Assembly (NCBI RefSeq): GCF_000350225.1
Contig: NW_005179211.1
Location: forward strand, 1 to 64,000
Length of the DNA stretch: 64,000 nucleotides
Direction: 5' to 3'
Source of the DNA: Chondrus crispus
Lineage: Eukaryota; Rhodophyta; Florideophyceae; Gigartinales; Gigartinaceae
Shown: one piece after another, positions 43,348-52,916 of the stretch
Layout of the letters: each line of letters opens with the position of its first letter
Numbering within the stretch: position 1 is the first letter of the stretch
The notes under the pieces: model-generated
The model's input: only the letters and a program-made list of their open reading frames with translations
The model's database searches: none
Told to the model about the DNA's origin: nothing
Translations under genes and position numbers: made by a program

Positions 43348-45011
43348 TCCGTGTCTGTGTGTGTGTCTGTATGTCCTTGCGCTCCCGCGTTGCCATTGGC
43401 GCACGGCGGCGGCGCCGCGGTGACAAGTGGCGGCCACGTGGCGGTGGCAAGTGGCGGGGTGCTGCGGGGCGGCTTGGCCGCAGGCCAAGCGGCCACCAAG
43501 GACACGTGGCGGCTACGGGATGGGCAGAAATTACGTGGGTCATTTAAAAATTCGGCATGACCTCAGAGGCGGCAGCGGCGAGGGGAAAGGGTGTGTCACT
43601 GGCGGGGGGCGAGGGGTTCCGCATGGCCACGCTGTGGCGAGGGTAGCGCACGGTGGGTGAAGGCAGAGGCCGCTGACGAGGCCCGAAAAGTGGGTGCGGA
43701 GCGCGTGCGGAAGGGGCCGGACCGCGCCCGGGGGGGAAGGGGGTGGCGGCGAGCGCCGGCGCGAGGGGCAGGGGCGAGGAACGCCGAAGACCGTCGCTGC
43801 GAGGCGCGCAGGTGTCGCAGCCGGCAGCGCAAGAAGACGCGCGCGGGTGAGGGGGGGCCGGGAATTGACGCCCAGGCGGTCGCGCTGCGCTCCTTCCGCG
43901 GGGTTCGCAGCGTACGAGAGGGAAGATTGACTAACTGCGATGACTGTGGGTGCGGGAGCGGCACCGCGACGGACGAGAAGGAGGGCCTACGGAAACAGCG
44001 TGCAGAGGGGAAGGTGGCTGTGATCGGCTTGATCAAGAAGAGGCGGGCAGGCGGGGGATGGGGGAAGCGCATCATAAGGGGAGGAGGGATCGTAGGGCGG
44101 TCAAAGGAGGCAGGAGGGGAGGGGAACCAGGAGAGCGGAGGGCGGGAGAGTCGCTGAGAGCGCACGCGACGAAGCAGGGGCAGCGGCAGCAGCAGCAAGG
44201 GTGGGGACGTCGGAGCAGTAACTGCAAAGGTCGGAGCAGGAAGCCGAGCGAAAGGTGCACAGGCGGCGAAATGGGTGGAGCGGAAGGCGAGGTGGGGGTG
44301 CAAGCCCGGGCACGCGAGGCGACGGTTATTTTGGGGGCGGCAAGAGCAGCAGCAGGGGAGGAGGCCGGCGACGGAGAGGGCAAGGCCGCCGCAGGGCGGG
44401 AGGGAGCGGGGCGAGCCGCACGAGTAGAGGGGCCGGTTAGAGTAGGGCGGGGCGGCGGGTGAGGTGTGATTGCGCGGGCGTGTGCCTAGAGCGTGAGAGC
44501 CATAGAATAACGAAAGGGTAGGGGCACAGAAGTGGGAGTGCGGGGATTGAGGAAGCGAAGCGCCTCGCGGCGTAGGCGCCAGGCAACGCAGGCGGCGGCG
44601 AAACAGTCGAGAGCAGAAGCGGGGAGAAGGAGGGGGCAGTGTGGGCGGGGGGCCACGGGATCGCCGGTACGGAGGTTGAGGCGGACGGGAGTGCCAACCG
44701 TAGCGACCAGAGCAACGGCCTGGGCAAGGGTAGCGAGCAGGACTGAGGCGAGTGTGGCGAGAGCAGCGCGATCTGCAGCCAGAGTGAGCACGGAGGGGCG
44801 GTACGCGTGGCAGGACGAGGGGGAAAGGGGCGACGAAGACCGGAGAGAGGACGAGAGCAGTAGCGAAGAGGACGGGGGAGCAGCGGGGCGGGGAACGCCG
44901 GCAACGATGGTGGACCAGAGACGAAGGGACGGCAGAGCGGGAGGTGCGGGGCGAGGAGCGGAGAAAGAAGGGATTTGGCTCGGCGCGCGAAGCGCGCACG
45001 GAGCCCACTTG
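43348..45011 (+). mobile_element. non-autonomous Helitron, about 1.66 kb
   Basis: Starts TCCGTGTCTGTGTGTG after AAAA and ends with a hairpin (44977-45005: GGCTC, GCGCGC, loop GAA, GCGCGC, GAGCC) followed by CACTTG and a T. Start with TC, a 3' hairpin a few bases before the end, and insertion between A and T are Helitron hallmarks. The last four bases are CTTG, one off the usual CTRR. Both ends match the autonomous copy that follows. The interior (about 43560-44970) is GC-rich with strongly purine-rich plus strand. It has long overlapping frames in several phases on both strands but no recognisable domain, so I treat it as non-coding cargo. Confidence 0.8.
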
Positions 45012-45361
45012 TCCACAACTAATAAAATCCGTGTCTGTGTGTCTGTCTGTATGTCCTTGCGCTCCCGCGTTGCCATTGGCGCACGGGGGCGGCGCCGCGG
45101 TGACAAGTGGTGGCCACGTGCGGGGCGGCCTGGCCGCCACGGGGACACGTGGCGGTAAAATTAATTTTATTTTGAATTTCGAACTGTTACACCAATGCGG
45201 CACTACAGTAGCGTGCCGGTGACAAGTGGCGACACGTGGCGCCGCCCCTGGTGACAAGTGGCGGTGAGGCGAAAGCGCGCACGATTAGAAACGTTTTTTA
45301 CATAGCCGCACGTCAGCAGCACAGTACCTGCTTTCGAGTTCAACATCCTTCAGCAAATTTT

Positions 45362-45830
45362 CACCACGTGACGGCTCCCTGGTAGCGTGGTGACCAGAGT
45401 CTGGGCAAGGCAGCGATCGTGATTCTATGCCGGCTTAGTAGTGGGCTGAATACGGCATTCCCCGCGAAAAGTTTACCGGATTGCTTGACGGCATCCGGAT
45501 AGTCCCTAGGTGCTATTGCGCTTTGCTTTTAGTAAAGCGTGGTAGTCTGCCGCTGTGCAGGAAGAGTAATCCGATAGCGCACCATTTATTGGTGTTGTAG
45601 TATCGGGCTCGGAACAACGGCCTCCGCAGAGCAATCTGCGGACGTCGGACTGACGTTGTTTTCAACGTCGACAACGAAGATCAAACGCAGCCTCTGTCAA
45701 ACTTTAGAGGCTGCAAGAAGACCCAGTGTAGTTGCCGTTAGGGCTTGGGAAACCTAACCACCGCACTGAGGGAAAATGGAGCGCGCGTACTTAGCGACCC
45801 CGGCGGGAAGAGCCTTGCAAGAGGTTCTTT
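45362..45830 (+). ncRNA. candidate structured RNA in the Helitron leader
   Basis: A row of strong stems with no coding frame: 45362-45392 (CACCACG/CGTGGTG), 45519-45539 (CGCTTT/AAAGCG), and 45623-45642 (8 bp TCCGCAGA/TCTGCGGA closed by a GCAA tetraloop). Further on are 45652-45669 (7 bp GACGTTG/CAACGTC, TTTT loop), 45687-45714 (9 bp GCAGCCTCT/AGAGGCTGC) and 45724-45767 (CAGTG/CACTG enclosing GTTAGG/CCTAAC). A further imperfect stem follows at about 45797-45850. A GNRA-type loop and this density of perfect stems are typical of ribozymes, IRES elements or introns. I could not fit it to hammerhead, HDV or group I core motifs. Confidence 0.4.
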
Positions 45831-46163
45831 CTAATACCGGGCTCCCTGGGAGTAGAAATAGACAAGGTGGTCGTACTCTGAGTATTAATACTGTACCCTG
45901 TGTATAGTAGGACCATTAGTCTATTTCTATTTCTATTTCGTTTTTGGTTCTTTTGAATCACGGGATAGTACAAGACAATAAAGGCCCTATATTGTTACTC
46001 TTTTGCTAAGTGTTCTTGCGGACGACCTAGCTGGCTGACGTTGCGTTTAGACCTTTGAGAACTGCTTGCTACGACTCATAGCGATCTACAACGGACCCCT
46101 CGCACTTGCGTCAACCCTAGCTGCACTTGCAGGGATAACACTAGCGCGCCAAGCAGAACATAA

Positions 46164-49100
46164 ATGGCGGGAACAGCGGGCGAAGACGTGGCAGAAGCAA
46201 GACGGCAGCAAAGAAACGCGCGTGCAAGGGAAAGAAGAGCGCAAGAGTCGGAATCTGACGCTCAAGCACGTCGTGAGGCACGTCGAACCCGTGCGAGAAT
46301 CCGGACGGGGCAACAAACCGAATCTCAGATGGAAGCGCGTCGTCAAGCCGACCGTGAACGTGCTGCAGCACGAAGAGCAGCAGAGACGTCTGAGCAGCGC
46401 GAGGAGCGTCTCCGTCGACTGAGGGAGAGAGCCAGGGCCCGCAGAGCGGGAGAAACCACCCCCCTCCGAAATGCGGGGCGCGAAGCGGATCGCATTGCGA
46501 CACGAGGCACTAGAGCGGAGGAATGTACTCCTATTCGTGAGGGGCGGCGAGAATCGAATCTTATTGCAACGCAAAGAGGCCGAGCCGAGGAAAATACTCC
46601 ACTGAGATCTTCGAGACAGGAGTCGAATCGCTTGGCAATGCGACAAGCGAGAGCTGTGGATATATCCCCTGTCATAGCTGCGCGGCAAAGATCCGACCGC
46701 CAGGCTCGAAGTGCCTCTCGACAGCTCTTCCCTCCGCTACCCGAGTCCTCTCCTTCTTACCGCGATCTCGGCATGATCCGTGTTGAGTGTTCACACTGCA
46801 AAGCTCTGCATTTCGTTCAAGAACGCATCGGGGGCAGCTCTGCCGCAAGGCCCATTTTTTCCACATGCTGTGGGAAGGGGAAGCTGTCATTGCCGCTTCT
46901 CCCCGAACCGCCAGCTCTTCTGCGCTCTCTTCTCATCGATGATACTCCAAGGGCCCGCAGCTTCCGTAAGAACATTCGAGCATACAATGTAGCGCTATCC
47001 ATGGCATCCGTGGTCGCCAAATGGGTGAACAGAGGTCCCGGTCCTTCTAATTTTAACCCCACAATGACGATGCAGGGCGGGATGTACCATTACATGGGTC
47101 CCATGATGCCATCCGAAGGGCGGGCGCCTTCCTATGCTTCCGTTTACATTCATGACACTGACTACGCTACCCAGACGCGCACAAGGCTTGGAAACTCTAG
47201 ACAACTGGAAGAGGCACTGATGACGCAACTGACACACATGCTGCACGAATGCAACCCCTACGTGCAGACGTTTCTGTGTATGCGAGAATGGGCTCAATCT
47301 CCTCACAACAACTGTCCTGCCACGTACCAGATGGTCATCCATGCCGACCGCAGGCCAAGTCATGAGCACGTGCGCCGGTACAATGGTCCCGAAGTTTCTG
47401 AAGTCGCCGCATTGATCCCTGGAAATGAAGACGGAGAGATTGGGCGAAGAGATATCGTCGTGCGCAGGAGAGGGACTCTGAACAGTAACGGGAACGAAGT
47501 GCTGGATCCGATTTCAGTCAGTCATCGCGCATACGATCCATTGAGTTACGTGCTTTTGTTCCCGAACGGTAGAGATGGATGGTATCCAGAGCTTCGATTC
47601 TCCAGTGTTCAAGACGGCAGACGTACCAAGATTACTCCGATGATGTACTACGGATGGCATTTGTTCGAAAGAGCAGGCGACTTCAGCACAATCTTGCACG
47701 CAGCACGACTCTTTCAGCAATACTTGGTTGACCAGTTCTGCAAAGTGGAGGCAGAAAGGCTTTCTTATCTCCGCCACAACCAGACACAACTTCGAGCCGC
47801 CGACTACACCTCACTGCGCGACAGCCTAGGAGACTCCGGTCGTGCTGAAGATGAAGCCGATGCCGTGCGTGCGGGACGACTGTTCATTCTCCCTTCCACG
47901 TACATTGGAGGTGACCGCTATATGAGGCAGCAGATGCACGACATCATTGCTATATCGAACCAAATTGGCCACCCGGACATCTTCCTCACCATGACATGCA
48001 ATCCAAGCTGGCCGGAGATCACAAGAGCCCTACTGCCGAACCAAACGCCTCAGGACAGACCGGATCTGTGCGCACGTGTGTTTCGTCTGAAAATGAAAGA
48101 TCTCATGTCCTTGGTCATCAACGAAGAAGTATTCGGAACCGTTGTTTCCCATGTACGAGTCATCGAGTTTCAGAAACGCGGTCTTCCCCACGCTCACGTT
48201 GTATTTTTCCTAGATGAAGTCTCCAAGAATGATCTGCGTACTCCCGAAAACGTCGACCGCATTATCTCTGCCGAGATCCCGTCTGCCCAAGATCCAGAAC
48301 TCCAAGAGGTCGTACTCAAGCATATGATTCACAATCCATGTGGAGAACACAATCCAACAGCCGTGTGCATGGGCGAGCGGTACTGCAGGAAAGGGTTTCC
48401 AAAATCGTTCAAACACGAAACCAGCCAGTCCGACAGTGAGTACTACATCACGTACCGAAGAAGGGCACCCTCTGCAGGTGGCGTCTCCATCGAGCGACCC
48501 TCCCGTATTGGCCGACGACAGCAACCCGTCGTGGTAGACAACTCCTGGGTCGTTCCCTACAGTCCTGTGCTTCTGCGTTCATTTGCTTGCCATTTGAATG
48601 TTGAACTCTGCGTGTCACGCGTTGGCGGAATCAAGTACCTCTTCAAGTATGTGTGCAAGGGACAAGACCGAGTGACCATGGAAATCACTGCCGAGAACGA
48701 GCGCTACGACGAGATCTCCAACTTCCAAGATGCCAGATACGTTTCGGCATCGGAGGCCGCATGGAGGTTATTCTCCTTTGACATTGTAGACCGCAATCCT
48801 CCAGTAGTCAAGCTTGCAGTGCATCTGCCCAACCACCACACGGTTTACTTTGAGGAAGGGCAAGAGCAGGAGGCGGCGCTTCGACCAGCAACAGGCACGA
48901 AGCTGACCGAGTGGTTTAAAGCCAACGAGAAGTACCCAAGCGCGCGGCATATTCGGTACCACAAGTTTCCAAGGTACTTTACGTGGAAGACACACACCAA
49001 GTCATGGAGTCCAAGAGCAACCCTGCGAAGACGGAACGCCAGCAGCGAAGAGGAAGCCTGCGATTTCAGTGGTACAGGTGTCAACGTAGTCGGTCGAATC

Positions 49101-51119
49101 TACACTGTCAGTCCGAGGGAGGGTGAGCGCTACTTTCTTCGCCTCCTCCTCACACAAGTGCCAGGTGCAACATCCTTTGAGAACTTGCGAAATATCGACG
49201 GCGAGCAGGGCACCAGCTTCCGACAAGCTTGCTTACGACTCGGTTTGCTGGCCGACGATGCCGAGTGGAAGCACGCAATCCGAGATTCATTCCGGTCAGG
49301 CTTCGTTCCTCTTTCTCATCTGTTTGCTACGATTCTGGCACACTGCCAGCCTTCGGACCCTCTGTTGCTGTGGAACGACCACCTGGACATGTTTCTCACC
49401 GATATTTGCAATCGTGCACGCGGACAACCTATTCGAAGACAGCAGCTTCGCGATGATCACCACGCCACATCTTACGTGCTTGGAGAGGTACAGGAGGCCC
49501 TGCAGATCGTGCGTTCCGACTGGACACTCGCAAACTTCGGACTCCTACTGCCCGATGACAGCCTTCCCGCTTTGGAACAGCAAAACGAGATCGAGACCCC
49601 CGAAGCTAGAGCGCAGCAGTGGGAAGAGCGACTACAGACGTTGTTGCCGCTGTTGAACACAAATCAACGCCATGCCTTTGACGAAATAGTGGGCTCCATG
49701 CTTCCAGGCGTATCCGTCTTTGCATTGCTTCAAGGATCCACAAGCGCCGTGGCGGGACCTTCTATGCCAACACGAAGTGGTAGTCTCTTCTTCCTCGATG
49801 CTCCTGGCGGAACACGCAAAACATTCGTGCTCAGCGCCATTCAAGACTTCCTTCGTACGCGCCGTAAGCAAGTCATCGCTGTCGCTACGTCTGCTGTTGC
49901 TGCTGTGTTGCTCGACGGTGGACGCACCGCTCATTCCGTGTTCAAGGTTTCCATTCCTGTATCTGCCGAAAGCACGTGCAGCTTCTCCGCAAACTCCGAC
50001 ACTGGCCGTACACTGCAACAAGTCGATCTCATCATATGGGACGAGATCGTCATGTGCCATCGACATTGCATTGAGACTGTCGATCGCTCCCTTCGCGACT
50101 TGATGCAAACCGACCGGCCCTTCGGTGGAAAGTTCCTCGTGCTCGCTGGAGACTTTAGACAAATCCTTCCCGTCGTTCCGGGCGGGTCCCGAGGTCAAAT
50201 CGTGAGCGCGTGCGTCAAGGCTTCCCCGCTGTATCGAGAGTGCCGATTCCTGCGCCTTACCGAGAACATGCGCCTTGCTGCTCTCCGAGCGGACCCTGCA
50301 GCAGATGTGGAGGCTCTCAACTTTCCAGAGTTCCTCCTCAGCGTCGGGGAAGGCAGAATTAACGGCGAACAGCGCCCGGAATGGATCTCACTACCACAGT
50401 CCGTTGCGTTCGAGCATACCATCCGCAATTTATGCCTCAAGGTCTTCCAAGGGATTCGAGACAATCACGCCGACCTTGCCTGGCTCACCAAGCGCGTTAT
50501 ACTCACCACAAAGAACAGGCCGCTCGAGGAAGTCAACGAGGTCATCGGCAACATGATTCCGGGACCGTGTCGAACGTACTTGAGCGCAGACAAGGTCGAG
50601 AACGAAGACACCAACGCGCTAATCTATCCCACAGAAATGCTCAACACCTTGACCGACGGATCTGCTCTACCACACCACAAGCTCAAGCTCAAGAAGGGCC
50701 TCATCGTCATGCTTCTGCGCAATATCGATCCCGCTACCGGTCACGTCAACGGCGCGCGATATGTCATCGAGAACATGACCAACAACCTGCTCTTTCTACG
50801 CGTTACCACCGGATCACACCAAGGCAACAGACTGTGTCTTCTTCGAATGCCCTGCGGACCAGGAGACGACAACTTTCCCATCCCTGGCTTCACCCGAACG
50901 CAGTTCCCCATTCGCACGTGCTTCGCCCTTACAACAAACAAAGCGCAAGGCCAATCCTTCGGTGGCCGCATTGGTCTCGACTTACGAGATCACTGCTTCT
51001 CGCACGGTCAACTCTACGTCGCACTATCAAGGACTACTCACCCAGGGAACGTCACTGTCCTCACTCGAGAGTCCAATGAAACAACGCGAAACATAGTGTA
51101 CCCCGAGGTCCTTCAGTAG
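46164..51119 (+). CDS. Helitron Rep-helicase protein
   Basis: An uninterrupted 1651-residue frame. Residues 1-190 are Arg-rich and repetitive (TPLR and ESNR-type units). A zinc-finger-like CSHCKALHF starts near 209 and ends CCGKGKLSLP. The replication initiator domain has RGLPHAHVVFFL near 675 (HUH motif) and ARYVSASEAAWR near 857 (tyrosine motif). These nick and rejoin single strands in rolling-circle transposition. The PIF1-like helicase follows: P-loop near 1212, IIWDEIVM near 1289, LAGDFRQILPVVPGG, RLTENMR, and NKAQGQSFGGRIGLDL near the end. The P-loop reads APGGTRKT instead of the usual GPGGTGKT, with Arg at a normally invariant Gly, so ATPase activity is doubtful. Otherwise full length. 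The first Met in frame is used; the leader is about 1.1 kb. Confidence 0.93.
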   Translation: MAGTAGEDVAEARRQQRNARARERRAQESESDAQARREARRTRARIRTGQQTESQMEARRQADRERAAARRAAETSEQREERLRRLRERARARRAGETTPLRNAGREADRIATRGTRAEECTPIREGRRESNLIATQRGRAEENTPLRSSRQESNRLAMRQARAVDISPVIAARQRSDRQARSASRQLFPPLPESSPSYRDLGMIRVECSHCKALHFVQERIGGSSAARPIFSTCCGKGKLSLPLLPEPPALLRSLLIDDTPRARSFRKNIRAYNVALSMASVVAKWVNRGPGPSNFNPTMTMQGGMYHYMGPMMPSEGRAPSYASVYIHDTDYATQTRTRLGNSRQLEEALMTQLTHMLHECNPYVQTFLCMREWAQSPHNNCPATYQMVIHADRRPSHEHVRRYNGPEVSEVAALIPGNEDGEIGRRDIVVRRRGTLNSNGNEVLDPISVSHRAYDPLSYVLLFPNGRDGWYPELRFSSVQDGRRTKITPMMYYGWHLFERAGDFSTILHAARLFQQYLVDQFCKVEAERLSYLRHNQTQLRAADYTSLRDSLGDSGRAEDEADAVRAGRLFILPSTYIGGDRYMRQQMHDIIAISNQIGHPDIFLTMTCNPSWPEITRALLPNQTPQDRPDLCARVFRLKMKDLMSLVINEEVFGTVVSHVRVIEFQKRGLPHAHVVFFLDEVSKNDLRTPENVDRIISAEIPSAQDPELQEVVLKHMIHNPCGEHNPTAVCMGERYCRKGFPKSFKHETSQSDSEYYITYRRRAPSAGGVSIERPSRIGRRQQPVVVDNSWVVPYSPVLLRSFACHLNVELCVSRVGGIKYLFKYVCKGQDRVTMEITAENERYDEISNFQDARYVSASEAAWRLFSFDIVDRNPPVVKLAVHLPNHHTVYFEEGQEQEAALRPATGTKLTEWFKANEKYPSARHIRYHKFPRYFTWKTHTKSWSPRATLRRRNASSEEEACDFSGTGVNVVGRIYTVSPREGERYFLRLLLTQVPGATSFENLRNIDGEQGTSFRQACLRLGLLADDAEWKHAIRDSFRSGFVPLSHLFATILAHCQPSDPLLLWNDHLDMFLTDICNRARGQPIRRQQLRDDHHATSYVLGEVQEALQIVRSDWTLANFGLLLPDDSLPALEQQNEIETPEARAQQWEERLQTLLPLLNTNQRHAFDEIVGSMLPGVSVFALLQGSTSAVAGPSMPTRSGSLFFLDAPGGTRKTFVLSAIQDFLRTRRKQVIAVATSAVAAVLLDGGRTAHSVFKVSIPVSAESTCSFSANSDTGRTLQQVDLIIWDEIVMCHRHCIETVDRSLRDLMQTDRPFGGKFLVLAGDFRQILPVVPGGSRGQIVSACVKASPLYRECRFLRLTENMRLAALRADPAADVEALNFPEFLLSVGEGRINGEQRPEWISLPQSVAFEHTIRNLCLKVFQGIRDNHADLAWLTKRVILTTKNRPLEEVNEVIGNMIPGPCRTYLSADKVENEDTNALIYPTEMLNTLTDGSALPHHKLKLKKGLIVMLLRNIDPATGHVNGARYVIENMTNNLLFLRVTTGSHQGNRLCLLRMPCGPGDDNFPIPGFTRTQFPIRTCFALTTNKAQGQSFGGRIGLDLRDHCFSHGQLYVALSRTTHPGNVTVLTRESNETTRNIVYPEVLQ

Positions 51120-51234
51120 TTACTAAAAAAAGTAAACGCCATTGTCTTTACATCTTTTCATTGCCACCCTTCCCAAATAGTGTTCCTCCACGCTTTCTTG
51201 GCTCGGCGCGCGAAGCGCGCACGGAGCCCACTTG

Positions 51235-52094
51235 TTTTTTGTACTGAAGACATGGAAAAGTTCAGCATCTGTGTGCACGAGACCAAGATTGAAACTTCCA
51301 CACTCTCGTTATCCTGCCCTGTACGTTTTTAAACGTACAGGGCAGGATAACGAGAGTGCTTTAAAAAGCATTTGCGGATTAGGACCGAAGAAGAGGGGGT
51401 GACGTCACTGTCATCCACGCTAGTCCGATTCCACACGTTCTTCAGCTGGCACATCGCTACGTACCGAGTACAATACTGTACCTGTGTTTTCTCTTTCTGG
51501 GTTCTCTGCAACAATGTCTATGTTGGGAGCTCCTCTCCCCGCCAAGAGCTGCGCTGAGCTTTCTCTCAATACTTTCACTGCACAGTAATGCAACATAGAA
51601 ATGTTTTGGGAGACACTATTCGGTGCCTCGAAAGTCTCCTTCTTCCAAATCTAAAGCTGCCTATTCCAAAACAATCATTTTATATACGCTTGTTTTGATA
51701 TCAGTGGTTGTTTCTTCATGCATATAATCAGTTTCAACCTTTACAGGATCGACATGACTGGAATCTGCTTCCCTGTCCAAAAATGGAACTGCATTCATCC
51801 TGTTGTAGATGGCATTTCACGAGAAAGAAGTACAGTATATGCAACACTAATTTCGTTTTGTTGCGTGCCAGCGCTCTGGAGGCCCGCTTTTGCCGGGTCT
51901 CTAGAGTATATCCCTCAAACCCTTTCAAACTCTTTACAAAAGACTCTGAATTCCCCTTTGTATGCACAAAATGCACCTCCCCCTTGCTACAGCTGGATTT
52001 CTCTTGATTTAGAACACGAGCCACCAACAACAGACCCATAATCCGGAAGAGAAACTAGCAATTGGCCTTGGGACTGTAATCCGTGATTTGTCAA
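51235..52094. other. intergenic, no gene recognised
   Basis: Apart from the palindrome at 51301-51358 there are only short competing frames (up to 107 codons) without recognisable motifs. Confidence 0.4.
51301..51358. repeat. perfect 58-bp palindrome
   Basis: Two perfect 28-base arms (outer CACTCTCGTTATCC, inner CCTGTACGTTT) around a 2-base TT spacer. It lies 66 bases past the Helitron 3' end. No loop and no mismatch. Confidence 0.95.
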
Positions 52095-52414
52095 CCGGGC
52101 GTGCGATATGGATGCGCCGTGATATGACTGATATGCACTCCGCCCGGTGCAATATCGCTGTATTGCACCGGGTCGGGTGCAATATGGAGATATTGCACTG
52201 CACTGAATGCACTGCTTCGCATGGAATGTAGTGCATTCCGTGCCAGGCAGTTTTTTGATGCTTTATTGCTGTCGCACTCCCTGTTGACAAGCACGTTGTC
52301 CACCACGCCCTCGTGCGAATATTCCGCCTCGTGTATGATATAAGTTGCCCTCGGCAAGCCTCGGGCATCATATCAGCACTCGGCGGAATATCCGCACTCA
52401 AGGCCGGTGGACAA
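52095..52414. repeat. row of hairpins ending in fold-back element copy 2
   Basis: Successive hairpins: 52095-52147 (CCGGGCG/CGCCCGG, bulged), 52143-52172 (12-bp perfect CCCGGTGCAATA/TATTGCACCGGG), 52177-52198 (9-bp GTGCAATAT/ATATTGCAC) and 52205-52238 (9-bp GAATGCACT/AGTGCATTC). Then 52296-52414 is a 119-base fold-back opening TTGTCCACC and closing GGTGGACAA around GCCCTCGGCAAGCCTCGGGC. Boxes ATAT(C)(N)GCACTC(G/C)GC recur in the first hairpin, in this fold-back and in the fold-back at 17905-18022. Non-coding. Confidence 0.8.
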
Positions 52415-52553
52415 CCCACACGTATGTTGCAGGAGAGTTCTTTCTGGAGACCCATTGCCAGGTTCTTGCAAAAGCGATGTGTTCTGTTTCGGGTTTACAA
52501 TACAGATAGGACTCGCGCAATAGTGCCGAATTGAGTAATTCCACGAGTGAGTA

Positions 52554-52916
52554 ATGCAGGGGTTTCTCGGTGAACACAGGTTATCATACCTTGCATTGCT
52601 GTTAGACACCTGTCCAAGACGGGGACGCGGCCGAAGAAGATGCCCAACAGTAAACGGATCAACCTTTCCAACATACCCCACAGATCCTCTCCGTCTTACT
52701 CCAGTGACACGCAAGGGCACCGACACAACCACAACACAGCATGAAAAGACGATTGCAGATGGAACCAAAGAGATAGAATCAAATGAGTATGTTATTTCAG
52801 GTTTTGAGGAAGTAATTGCCTGCTTTACGGGAGTGGAGAAAATGGTGAACAATTCGGGTGTCGAGGATTCGTCATTTGCACCGTGCAAAGCGCGCGTTGC
52901 TAACTGCACACGCTGA
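52554..52916 (+). CDS. hypothetical protein, 120 residues
   Basis: A 120-codon frame starting MQGFLGEHRL. The second half has protein-like composition (KTIADGTKEIESNEYVISGF), mixed charge and three late cysteines. No signal peptide, domain or promoter is seen. A 215-codon frame on the opposite strand overlaps it and is also unrecognised; only one, if either, is likely real. Confidence 0.25.
   Translation: MQGFLGEHRLSYLALLLDTCPRRGRGRRRCPTVNGSTFPTYPTDPLRLTPVTRKGTDTTTTQHEKTIADGTKEIESNEYVISGFEEVIACFTGVEKMVNNSGVEDSSFAPCKARVANCTR

Larger units (their letters stand above)
45028..51234 (+). mobile_element. autonomous-type Helitron, 6.2 kb
   Basis: The 5' end TCCGTGTCTGTGTG follows AAAA, and the 3' end is the hairpin at 51200-51228 followed by CACTTG then T. 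Both are near-identical to the shorter Helitron just upstream, from which it is separated by only 16 bases. Contains a 1.1-kb leader with strong RNA-like folds and one Rep-helicase gene whose stop lies 115 bases before the 3' end. The open frame and matching ends suggest recent mobility, subject to the unusual helicase P-loop noted for the gene. Confidence 0.85.

Noticed and set aside
43032-43560. Frames across the second gap
   Set aside because: They consist of gap bases and Helitron subterminal repeats.
44072-45158. Several 60 to 220 codon frames in the Helitron cargo as captured genes
   Set aside because: Low-complexity composition in all phases and no recognisable domain; kept only as a finding on base skew.
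43596-45257. 553-codon minus-strand frame rich in Pro, Ser and Arg
   Set aside because: It spans two Helitrons' ends and their subterminal repeats, has no domain, and is explained by GC-rich purine-skewed DNA lacking stop codons.
45290-46160. Group I intron, hammerhead or HDV ribozyme in the Helitron leader
   Set aside because: I looked for the conserved core segments of each and could not place them, so only a generic structured-RNA call is made.
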